DNA of 7,006 nt, from contig JAJXYI010000158.1 in the NCBI GenBank assembly GCA_021780625.1, positions 1 to 7,006 of the forward strand. Direction: 5' to 3'. Below the pieces are notes generated by a model. That model did not search any database. It saw only the letters and a program-made list of their open reading frames with translations, and was not told the origin of the DNA. Origin of the DNA: a bacterium (GTDB lineage: Bacteria; Verrucomicrobiota; Verrucomicrobiae; Opitutales; Opitutaceae). Position 1 is the first letter of the stretch. Each line of letters opens with the position of its first letter. Below are positions 1 through 5,485 of the stretch, one piece after another. Made by a program: the position numbers and the translations under genes.

Positions 1-831
1 CACCAGGAAGTCCGTCGTCCAGTAGCCAAACGAGATCACGAAGCCCAGGCCGAACACGATGCCCACCCATTGGATGCCCATCGGGTTGTCCTGAAAGTTG
101 CCCAGCGTGCTCCACATGTGCAGGTAAGTCGCACCGTGCGTCAGGTTGTGGACGATACGATCCTTCAGGCCGGACCAGCCGCCGGTTTCCGTCAGTCCGA
201 CGATCGGAATCACCAGCGCGCCCAGCCAGATCAGGAAGAACTGCAGCACTTCGTTGAAGATCGCGGAGGTCAGGCCGCCGAGGGCCACGTAGATCGCAAC
301 CGTGATCGACGACACCCAGATCGAGAAGTGGAGATTCCACCCGAGCACGACCTGCATCACCGCCGCCATCGCGTACATGTTGATGCCCGACATGAGCACC
401 GTCATGAACGCAAAACACACGCCGCCCACCGCGCGGGTCGACTCGCCGTAACGAAGTTTCAAATACCCGGGCACCGAGTGCGTACGGGATATATAATAGA
501 ACGGCATCATCACCAGACCGAGGAACACCATCGCCGGGATCGCCCCGATCCAGTACCAGTGCGCCGCAAGGATGCCATACTCGTACGCGCTCGCCGCCCA
601 GCCCATCAGCTCCAAGGCGCCGAGGTTGGCCGCAAGGAAGCTCAGGCCAGCCACCCACGCCGTCATGCTCCGGCCCGCGAGGAAGAAGTCCTCTCCCGTG
701 CTTGTTCGGCCTTTCAGGTACCAGCCGATGCCAAGCACGGCCAGGAAGTAGATGACGACCATGGATATGTCCAAGCCGGACATCCTGATCAATGAGGTTT
801 CGGCAAGAAACACCAGGAGTGTGTTATGCAT
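1..831 (-). CDS. Sodium/solute symporter (SSS/SLC5 family), N-terminal part, cut by window edge
   Basis: Translating the minus strand from ATG 831-829 gives 277 codons open to the window edge. Residues 47-86 read like the SSS signature: DFFLAGRSMTAWVAGLSF, then an Ala/Gly-rich helix ending in SAYEYG. GGLTSAIFNEVLQ (185-197) and GYWTTDFLV (269-277) are also typical of the family. About seven hydrophobic segments are visible, roughly 18-38, 58-82, 90-113, 135-163, 169-190, 196-213 and 252-272. SSS proteins usually have 13-15 helices and about 500 residues, so roughly half is present. The family couples sodium entry to uptake of sugars, organic acids or other solutes through the inner membrane; the substrate cannot be read here. 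A GAAGGA lies 12 nt before ATG 831, a long spacing. The in-frame ATG at 783-781 is an alternative start that keeps the first helix. A link with the nearby GH12 enzyme as sugar importer is only speculation. Confidence 0.93.
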   Translation of the reverse strand, partial: MHNTLLVFLAETSLIRMSGLDISMVVIYFLAVLGIGWYLKGRTSTGEDFFLAGRSMTAWVAGLSFLAANLGALELMGWAASAYEYGILAAHWYWIGAIPAMVFLGLVMMPFYYISRTHSVPGYLKLRYGESTRAVGGVCFAFMTVLMSGINMYAMAAVMQVVLGWNLHFSIWVSSITVAIYVALGGLTSAIFNEVLQFFLIWLGALVIPIVGLTETGGWSGLKDRIVHNLTHGATYLHMWSTLGNFQDNPMGIQWVGIVFGLGFVISFGYWTTDFLV

Positions 832-1025
832 AGGGGAGAGGGGTCCTTCGAAGTAGGGCCATAAAATTCGAGTGTCAAACGGCCCTTCTAGTGAAGTCCA
901 ATTACCGTAACATGCGGCTGATCCCCAGGCCGCCTCGGCTCCGCTTCTCCTTGCCTGCCGCGCCAACCTCCGGCGCCGCTCCTGACCTTGTCCGCCTACG
1001 CGATCCGCACCGCGCCCGGAGCGCT
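832..1025. other. Intergenic region upstream of the symporter gene
   Basis: This 194-bp gap separates the YkgJ-type gene from the symporter, both on the minus strand. It should hold the symporter promoter. The half next to the YkgJ stop is very GC-rich with several short GC palindromes (for example CGGCGCCG), but I find no convincing terminator with a T tract. Nearer the symporter there is a minus-strand TTGACA (plus coordinates 873-878), but no good -10 hexamer at proper spacing. No gene or repeat was recognised. Confidence 0.5.
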
Positions 1026-1352
1026 TCAGCCCACCGCCACCGGCAGGCGCTGCGGCTCCTTGCGCTCCCGTTCCGCTTCGCAGACGGGTGAACCGCGTTC
1101 GAGTTCGCGGCATATCCGCGGCCGGCCCTCGTAGATCGTGCAGAAATACACAGGCGCCCCGTCCACTCCCCGGCGCAGCTCGAGGGCCGCGCAGTGTCCG
1201 TCCTTCATCCGCAAATACGCGCGGTTCCCAACGAACCGCGCCCAGCGCTCGGCCTCGTCTCCCAACCGGGCCCAATCCTCACCCGTCACGCGGACATACG
1301 TGTCGAGCGTCGAGAAGCAGCAAAGCCCGCAGCGCAGGCAGTCGTTTGACAT
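1026..1352 (-). CDS. YkgJ-family cysteine-cluster protein (putative zinc/iron chelating)
   Basis: A 108-residue protein starting MSNDCLRCGLCCF. It has the family's hallmark CxxCxxCC cluster (C5, C8, C11, C12), then C54, C71, C81 and C91, the last three around CTIYEGRPRICREL, which matches the typical CxIYxxRPxxC segment. Eight cysteines in this order are characteristic of the UPF0153/YkgJ family, predicted to bind zinc or an Fe-S cluster. The biochemical role of the family is poorly defined. The reading frame is open upstream to 1451, but those 33 residues are low-complexity Gly/Leu/Arg and do not look conserved, while ATG 1352 is preceded by GAAGG at 3-nt spacing and puts the cysteine cluster at the N-terminus as in homologues. 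It has no signal peptide and should be cytosolic. It stands alone, with 147 bp to the GH12 gene upstream. Confidence 0.85.
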   Translation of the reverse strand: MSNDCLRCGLCCFSTLDTYVRVTGEDWARLGDEAERWARFVGNRAYLRMKDGHCAALELRRGVDGAPVYFCTIYEGRPRICRELERGSPVCEAERERKEPQRLPVAVG

Positions 1353-1499
1353 AGGCCTTCGACCCAGGCCCCTCCCCCAGCCCGAGGCGCCAAGTCCGAA
1401 GACAACGAGACCTAGCCGCAGTCCTGACGGCCAACAATCCCAATCCGGCATCGGCCGGCCCTCCGAGCTCCGCCACCCCGCGATGCGGTACGATACAGC

Positions 1500-2276
1500 C
1501 TATTCGATGTCGACGTAATAGCCCGTCACATCGAGCTGCGCATCGCCGGGACTCCGGAAGACCTCCGTGCCAAACTGGATGCCAGAAAGCTGCTGGTGCG
1601 AGGGCATGAGCCCCGCGTCCACCAGATGGTCGATGAAGGACTTCAGGTTGAGCGTCCAGGCGGAGGTGTTGGAGACGCGAACAAACGAAAACACCTTCCA
1701 GCCGATGTCGCCTACTGATAGCTCGTAGTCGGCCCCGTCGATACGCACGGTGCCCACCCGCTTTCCCAGCGGACCCGCGCCGCCGAAGCGGTTCGTCCAG
1801 ATCATGAGTTCATCAGAGGGAATCTTCTGATCCGCGATCTTCCCGGGGCGATGAAACCAGAGATCGTAGGCGACATTCTGAACGCCCGGATTGTGGACCA
1901 CGACCGAGGCTCCGCTCACCACGCGACGCAACGTCGAGACCGTCCTCGGAAGCCGTCCGTCGGGCGACGTGAGTCCCCACTGCCAGCCGGTGACCACACT
2001 CGGGTAACATTTCACCGCATACGGATCGGAACCCACCGGCCAGTTGTAGCGGACATCCCACGAGATCCGCTTCCCCGCCTTCACCACGTCGATCAGCTGC
2101 CAGCCCTTCGGCGACTTGGCCTTGCCCCAGTCGTTGTTGTTCAGCACGTACCCCGACACCACCCGCGACTTTCCCTGCGCGATCGGACCGGAGTCCCCGT
2201 CGGCCCGCGTTGCACGAGCGAGGGGGAGTGCGCACAAGAGGAATATGGTTACGAGAATTAGACGGGAGGAGCGCAT
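1500..2276 (-). CDS. Secreted GH12-family glycoside hydrolase (endoglucanase/xyloglucanase type)
   Basis: 258 residues with a signal peptide: RSSR, a hydrophobic stretch at 6-20, and probable cleavage after ARA (22). The remainder matches the GH12 beta-jelly-roll: LNNNDWGKA near 45-53, YPSVVTGWQWG at 91-101 (family form YPxxxxGWxWG), DELMIWTNRFGG at 155-166 carrying the likely nucleophile E156, GWKVFSFV at 192-199, and SGIQFGTEVF at 231-240 carrying the likely acid/base E238. About 235 mature residues is normal for a single GH12 domain, and no carbohydrate-binding module is present. GH12 enzymes are retaining hydrolases of beta-1,4-glucans, including cellulose and xyloglucan; which one is used here cannot be told from sequence. 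It should act in the periplasm or outside the cell. No Shine-Dalgarno precedes ATG 2276; the bases before it are pyrimidine-rich TTTCCTCC. It lies 100 bp behind the SDR gene on the same strand, probably with its own promoter. Confidence 0.92.
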   Translation of the reverse strand: MRSSRLILVTIFLLCALPLARATRADGDSGPIAQGKSRVVSGYVLNNNDWGKAKSPKGWQLIDVVKAGKRISWDVRYNWPVGSDPYAVKCYPSVVTGWQWGLTSPDGRLPRTVSTLRRVVSGASVVVHNPGVQNVAYDLWFHRPGKIADQKIPSDELMIWTNRFGGAGPLGKRVGTVRIDGADYELSVGDIGWKVFSFVRVSNTSAWTLNLKSFIDHLVDAGLMPSHQQLSGIQFGTEVFRSPGDAQLDVTGYYVDIE

Positions 2277-2376
2277 GGAGGAAAGTCACCCAGACTCCCT
2301 CCCCGCCGGACGCGACTCAATGATTTTACGCTAAACCATCAAAACTGATGACAAACGTGACGCGCGTGGCGAGGGG
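2277..2376 (-). promoter_or_regulatory. Probable GH12 promoter region
   Basis: This 100-bp gap between the SDR stop and the GH12 start is less GC-rich in its middle (about 2320-2355). On the minus strand it has a possible -10 TAAAAT (plus coordinates 2323-2328), and upstream a TTGTCA that would be 20 bp away, longer than ideal. A 5-bp stem CATCA/TGATG with an AAAC loop lies at 2337-2350. No sugar-responsive operator was recognised. The assignment rests mainly on position. Confidence 0.3.
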
Positions 2377-3264
2377 TCAGGGCGTGTCTCCAATCCGCCC
2401 AAGGTCCTCGATCAGGCTCGGCCCCGTCGGATGCCAGTTCAGTTTCCTTCGGGTCTTTTCGCTCGATGCCGCAATGTCGTGCCCAGCGAACATCGCGAAC
2501 GTCCCGAAATAGGCCTGCGCCTCCTCGGCCGGAATGAATTTAACCGGCATTCTCAGCGCCGCACCAATGGTCTCGGCAATGTCCTTCTGCGTGACGCCTT
2601 CTTCGGCGACCGCATGATAGGTCGCGCCGGCTTCGTTCGCCTCCAGCGCCAGCCGATACAGTCGCGCCACATCTGACACATGCGCCGCCGCCCAGCGGTT
2701 GTGCCCCTCTCCCACGTACGCCATTGTCCCCTGCGCTTTCGCCAGCGCGACGAAATAGGTGACGAGCCCCTGTCTCCGCGTGTCGTGAACCTGGGGAAGC
2801 CTCACGACCGAGGCGCGGACTCCCTTCGGGATCAGTGCAAACGCCGTCTGCTCCGACACACGCGGGAACGGGTAATCGGGCGGGACGCCATGGTCCTCCG
2901 TCACCACCTGACCGGGCCACGCCAATCCGGGAATCCCAGCCGTCACGAGCAGCAACTTGCCCGAGCCGGCCATCGCCGCTCCCAGCACCGCGATGGCGCG
3001 CCTATCGACGTCGCAGTTTTCCACGAACTTCGAGAAATCATGAATGAACGCCAGGTGGATGACGGCCTCCGTCGAAACCGCCCCCTCCCGCAGGACGCCG
3101 TGGTCGGCCAGCGAACCGCGCAACACCTCCGCGCCCGCAGCCGCCAACACGGCCGCTCCCTCCTCCGATCGCGCCAGGCCAAGGACCCGATGGCCCGCCG
3201 CAAGCAGTTCTTTGACGACGGCCAGACCGATGAATCCAGTGGCTCCGGTGACAAATACGCGCAT
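2377..3264 (-). CDS. Atypical SDR-family NAD(P)-binding oxidoreductase/epimerase-like protein
   Basis: 295 residues beginning MRVFVTGATGFIG. The Rossmann nucleotide-binding loop is TGATGFIG (6-13). Downstream motifs seen in this SDR branch include VIHLAF (68-73), RASVVRLPQVH (150-160), NRWAAAHVSDVARLYRLAL (189-207), YHAVAEEGV (216-224) and the C-terminal LNWHPTGPSLIEDL. The usual catalytic YxxxK is not visible: the corresponding region reads YPFPRVSEQTA (131-141), with Ser-Glu where the family normally has Tyr and Lys downstream. Proteins of this type are annotated as NAD-dependent epimerase/dehydratase or SDR oxidoreductase, with unknown substrate. It is cytosolic. Translation starts at ATG 3264, with AAAGGAG 9 nt upstream, the best ribosome-binding site in the window. 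It is divergent from the MmyB-type regulator, a pairing that suggests direct control by it. Confidence 0.9.
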   Translation of the reverse strand: MRVFVTGATGFIGLAVVKELLAAGHRVLGLARSEEGAAVLAAAGAEVLRGSLADHGVLREGAVSTEAVIHLAFIHDFSKFVENCDVDRRAIAVLGAAMAGSGKLLLVTAGIPGLAWPGQVVTEDHGVPPDYPFPRVSEQTAFALIPKGVRASVVRLPQVHDTRRQGLVTYFVALAKAQGTMAYVGEGHNRWAAAHVSDVARLYRLALEANEAGATYHAVAEEGVTQKDIAETIGAALRMPVKFIPAEEAQAYFGTFAMFAGHDIAASSEKTRRKLNWHPTGPSLIEDLGRIGDTP

Positions 3265-3274
3265 GACAATAGTC

Positions 3275-3281
3275 TCCTTTG
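3275..3281 (-). promoter_or_regulatory. Shine-Dalgarno of the SDR gene
   Basis: AAAGGAG on the minus strand, 9 nt before ATG 3264. It fixes the SDR start and contrasts with the exported-protein genes in the window, which lack such a site. Confidence 0.7.
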
Positions 3282-3326
3282 AATGGTTTGTGATTTGAAT
3301 TTTCTCCCGAGGGACCGTGCTCGTTA

Positions 3327-3375
3327 TATACCTGTTTCGAGCCGGGATGAAGTAGTGACCTTATACCGGTATACC
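3327..3375. promoter_or_regulatory. Candidate operator/promoter region between SDR and regulator genes
   Basis: The 127-bp divergent intergenic region contains a perfect 12-bp palindrome TATACCGGTATA (3362-3373), overlapping a second palindrome GGTATACC (3368-3375). A further TATACC half-site sits at 3327-3332, 35 bp from the first half-site. The palindrome lies 18 bp upstream of the regulator ATG, where binding would block its own transcription. The half-site region also overlaps TA-rich hexamers that could be -10 elements of the SDR promoter. This is what is seen; operator function and autoregulation are inferred from the divergent arrangement usual for this regulator family. Confidence 0.4.
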
Positions 3376-3391
3376 AACTAACAGGCAGACG

Positions 3392-4264
3392 ATGGCCACC
3401 AACGACGACAACCCGCTGGGCAATTACCTGAAGTCGCGTCGCGCGAAGCTCGACCCCGCCGCGTTTGGCTTTTCGGCGACCCGCCGTCGCACGCCCGGAC
3501 TCCGGCGCGAGGAGGTCGCCCAACGCGCCCACGTCAGCGCAACCTGGTACACCTGGCTCGAACAGGGCCGCGGCGGCGCTCCCTCTGCCGACGTGTTGGA
3601 CCGCCTCGCCCGCGCGCTCAACCTCACCGAGGTCGAGCGCGAGCACCTCTTCCTGCTCGCCCAGGGTCGTCCCCCGGAAGTGCGCTACCGAGCCGCCGAG
3701 CCTGTCGCGCCGCGTCTTCAACATGTACTCGACTCACTGGAGTACACCCCGGCCTTCGTGAAGACCGCGACCTGGGACATCCTCGCCTGGAATCGCGCCG
3801 CAGCAGCCGTGTTCACCGATTACGGCGAACTTGAGCCACGCCAACGCAACATCCTGCGCCTCCTCTTCCGGGACTCACACCTGCGCTCGAAACAGGCGGA
3901 CTGGCTGCACGTCGCGCGCTTCGTCGTCGCTGCGTTCCGCGCCGACGCCGCCCGCGCCGGAGCAATCAAGCAAGTCCAGGCCCTCGTTGACGAACTTTGC
4001 GAGCACAGCGCCGAATTTAAGTCCCTGTGGCTCGAGCAGGACGTGCGCGCACACGGCGCCGGAACCAAGCTCCTGCGTCATCCCACCGCGGGCCCGCTCT
4101 CGCTCGAATACTCGGCGTTCGCCGTCGACGGCCGCCCCGACCTCGGCTTGGTCATCTACTGCCCGGCAACCCCCGCCGACGCCCGCCGCATCCGAAGCTT
4201 GGTGACTCGCCAGTCGCGCAGTTCCAAGCGCCCCGCCACCCCACCGCGCCACAAGACGCGGTAG
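3392..4264 (+). CDS. XRE/MmyB-type helix-turn-helix transcriptional regulator
   Basis: 290 residues. The N-terminal DNA-binding domain (about 8-90) has the distinctive LKSRRAKL and RRTPGLRREEVAQRAHVS-WYTWLEQGR signature (32-60) of MmyB-like XRE regulators. From about 103 to 270 follows the MmyB-type ligand-binding domain, a PAS-like fold: TPAFVKTATWDILAWNRAAAAVF (start 119), GTKLLRHPTAGPLSLEYSAF (start 224) and LGLVIYCP (251-258). These proteins usually repress or control a neighbouring oxidoreductase gene, here the divergent SDR. The ligand is unknown; MmyB homologues are proposed to bind fatty-acid-like molecules. ATG 3392 has a weak AGG six nt upstream. Length is normal or slightly long: a basic tail of about 20 residues rich in Arg, Lys, Ser and Pro (271-290) follows the usual end. 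Codons 261-290 and the stop belong to a direct repeat whose second copy is at 6724-6851. Confidence 0.93.
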   Translation: MATNDDNPLGNYLKSRRAKLDPAAFGFSATRRRTPGLRREEVAQRAHVSATWYTWLEQGRGGAPSADVLDRLARALNLTEVEREHLFLLAQGRPPEVRYRAAEPVAPRLQHVLDSLEYTPAFVKTATWDILAWNRAAAAVFTDYGELEPRQRNILRLLFRDSHLRSKQADWLHVARFVVAAFRADAARAGAIKQVQALVDELCEHSAEFKSLWLEQDVRAHGAGTKLLRHPTAGPLSLEYSAFAVDGRPDLGLVIYCPATPADARRIRSLVTRQSRSSKRPATPPRHKTR

Positions 4265-4299
4265 GGACAGGCGGATTATTCCCAGCCCCTGCGTCGAAC
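4172..4299 (+). repeat. 128-bp direct repeat, copy A (regulator 3' end plus downstream)
   Basis: Matches 6724-6851 base for base at a constant offset of 2552, with nine mismatches and no gaps (119/128). It begins exactly at codon 261 of the regulator, includes the TAG stop (4262-4264), and runs 35 bp beyond it. The longest identical block is 42 bp (4244-4285), spanning the stop codon. Similarity stops at 4299, where the flanks diverge at once. Seven mismatches fall in the coding part and most change an amino acid. The repeat carries the 9-mer GGGACAGGC (4264-4272). Confidence 0.95.
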
Positions 4300-4351
4300 C
4301 GTCACGCCCACGCAATCGCAGGCTGGCCGGGCGCCGAGGTTTACATTGCCT

Positions 4352-4385
4352 GTCCCCTTCGGCCCGCGGTCCCCTTCGGCCCGCG
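4352..4385 (+). repeat. 17-bp tandem duplication
   Basis: gtccccttcggcccgcg occurs twice back to back (4352-4368 and 4369-4385) without mismatch, followed by a partial third start (cttcggcc). The first copy overlaps a GCCTGTCCC 9-mer (4348-4356). It is probably replication slippage inside the repeat-rich patch. Confidence 0.9.
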
Positions 4386-4446
4386 CTTCGGCCGGATGGG
4401 CCTCCCGGCCAACCGGAATCCCTCCGTCAAGACCGTGGGCGGATCT

Positions 4447-4488
4447 AATCGGCCTGTCCCTTCGTGGGCCCTAGGGGACAGGCCGATT
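4447..4488 (+). repeat. Perfect 14-bp inverted repeat; REP-like hairpin or possible terminator
   Basis: AATCGGCCTGTCCC (4447-4460) and GGGACAGGCCGATT (4475-4488) are exact reverse complements around a 14-nt loop that itself contains GGGCCC. On the plus strand the stem is followed by GTTTGTTCCC, a poor T tract, so termination of the regulator transcript 183 bp after its stop is possible but not certain. The arms share their core with the other GCCTGTCCC/GGGACAGGC copies, so it may instead be one unit of a dispersed palindromic repeat family. Confidence 0.8.
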
Positions 4489-4593
4489 GTTTGTTCCCAA
4501 CCTGGAAGGTACATCCGCCGCCAGCGGATCGCGGAAAACCGACGCCCCAGGCTGTGCCCGCCAATGTCCAGGCGGCTTGCCGAAACGAATCAT

Positions 4594-4619
4594 GGCGGCG
4601 CGGAGCCGTCAGCGCCGCC
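4594..4619 (-). terminator. Candidate terminator hairpin after the barrel gene
   Basis: GGCGGCGC (4594-4601) and GCGCCGCC (4612-4619) form a perfect 8-bp GC stem with a 10-nt loop, starting 13 nt after the minus-strand barrel stop codon. The minus-strand bases after the stem (ATGATTCGTTTCG) are moderately T-rich rather than a clean T run. Position favours a terminator; the tail is weak. Confidence 0.4.
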
Positions 4620-4632
4620 TTCAGGCGTTCAC

Positions 4633-5400
4633 TCAGAACGTATGCCCATAGGTGAGTCCGATGGTGAGACTCGGGCTCGCGTCCGTGAATCCGTGCATGA
4701 CGAACGCCTGGACATGATTCGCCGTATCGAGGTCGTGCTGGGCGAAGGCCATGAGCTCCACGCCCTCCTTGCCGCCGCGGACGGTTCGCTGACGCCAGTT
4801 GGCCGCGAGACCTCCCGTGGTGCCCGCCACGATCGGCGAGGCAAAACCCGCGGTCGCATAGAATCCGCTCTCCATCGGATAGGCCTCACTGCTTCCGAGA
4901 TGCTGGTAGCCGAGGGTGACAAACGGCGTGGCAGCACGGCTGGGATGAAGCAAATTGACCTCGACGGATTCGTCCGTCTGGCCGGTGCCGAGCCCCTTGT
5001 TCTGATCGGCCGTCGGGAATTTCACCTTCGCCCCAACGGTCGAGGTCCAGCCACTCACGTCGTAATCCAGCTTTCGATAAACCGCGAGCGAGGCGTCGCC
5101 CAGGCCGGATGCCGAGTGATTCACGAGCGCACCTCCCGTACTGCCGACAACGGTGGCCGGGCCACTGATGTGGACGAACGGGATCGACGCCTGCACGCGC
5201 CAGTCGCCGGATTTGTAGGTTGGGTTCACCAGCGCAATCGTCACATCGGTGTCGGTCGGCAGGCCATAACTACCCCGCGCGAATACAAGGCTTGTATCGA
5301 GCTTGATGGTCTCGGTGGGAGCCGCAGGGACGGTCTGGGCGAAGCTGATAGTCGTGGCCGCGAGTGACAACAGGGCGCAGGCGAGAGATTTGATATTCAT
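4633..5400 (-). CDS. Outer-membrane beta-barrel protein, MetA-pathway-of-phenol-degradation-like
   Basis: 255 residues. The signal peptide has a Lys at 4, a hydrophobic core at 5-20 and likely cleavage after SFA (21). The mature part alternates polar and hydrophobic residues as amphipathic strands do, and ends in YGHTF, with a C-terminal Phe as expected of a Bam-assembled barrel. SGLGDASLAVYRKL (98-111) and KVKFPTADQNKGLGTGQTD (125-143) match the hallmark segments of the Phenol_MetA_deg/putative transporter family. Members are thought to be outer-membrane channels for hydrophobic or aromatic compounds, but most are uncharacterised, and no phenol-degradation gene is present here. ATG 5400 has no Shine-Dalgarno (ACTCTTTTCCACGACTTCA precedes it). 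It follows the alanine-rich gene by 85 bp on the same strand, so co-transcription is likely, perhaps modulated by the hairpin in the gap. Confidence 0.85.
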   Translation of the reverse strand: MNIKSLACALLSLAATTISFAQTVPAAPTETIKLDTSLVFARGSYGLPTDTDVTIALVNPTYKSGDWRVQASIPFVHISGPATVVGSTGGALVNHSASGLGDASLAVYRKLDYDVSGWTSTVGAKVKFPTADQNKGLGTGQTDESVEVNLLHPSRAATPFVTLGYQHLGSSEAYPMESGFYATAGFASPIVAGTTGGLAANWRQRTVRGGKEGVELMAFAQHDLDTANHVQAFVMHGFTDASPSLTIGLTYGHTF

Positions 5401-5427
5401 TGAAGTCGTGGAAAAGAGTGAAAGTTC

Positions 5428-5459
5428 GGGGACACGGGCACGGGTTGACCCGCGTCCCC
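5428..5459 (-). other. Intercistronic hairpin between alanine-rich and barrel genes
   Basis: GGGGACACGGG (5428-5438) can pair with CCCGCGTCCCC (5449-5459) at 10 of 11 positions around a 10-nt loop. On the minus strand it is followed by GAACTTTCACTCTTTTCC, only partly T-rich. It could be a weak terminator or a transcript-stabilising hairpin that sets the ratio of the two products. Confidence 0.4.
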
Positions 5460-5485
5460 AGGAATTTGCTCAGGTCGGGAGCGGC

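Larger units (their letters stand above)
4265..4632. other. Repeat-rich region between convergent genes
   Basis: This 368-bp stretch has no credible gene. It lies between the 3' ends of the regulator (plus) and the barrel gene (minus). It holds the end of direct-repeat copy A, a 17-bp tandem duplication (4352-4385), a perfect 14-bp inverted repeat (4447-4488), a GC hairpin near the barrel stop (4594-4619), and four copies of the 9-mer GCCTGTCCC or its complement (4264, 4348, 4452, 4475). The density of related short repeats is far above the rest of the window. Confidence 0.85.

Noticed and set aside
70..795. A 241-codon plus-strand frame rich in Arg, His and Gln.
   Set aside because: It is antisense to the symporter, whose family motifs on the minus strand are unmistakable.
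850..878. Perfect minus-strand TTGACA (873-878) as a -35 box for the symporter.
   Set aside because: At 17-bp spacing the -10 position is TACTTC, a poor match, and the implied start would remove the only Shine-Dalgarno candidate.
2337..2350. Small hairpin CATCA-AAAC-TGATG after the SDR gene as a terminator.
   Set aside because: The stem has only 5 bp, low GC and no T run; too weak to call.
4352..4385. Tandem 17-bp units as the start of a CRISPR-like array.
   Set aside because: The two units are directly adjacent with no spacers, and no cas gene is present.
4027..5367. A 446-codon open frame on the plus strand spanning the regulator end, intergenic repeats and the barrel gene.
   Set aside because: It overlaps two well-supported genes in other frames, is rich in Arg/Pro/Gly as expected of a shadow frame in GC-rich DNA, and has no recognisable domain.
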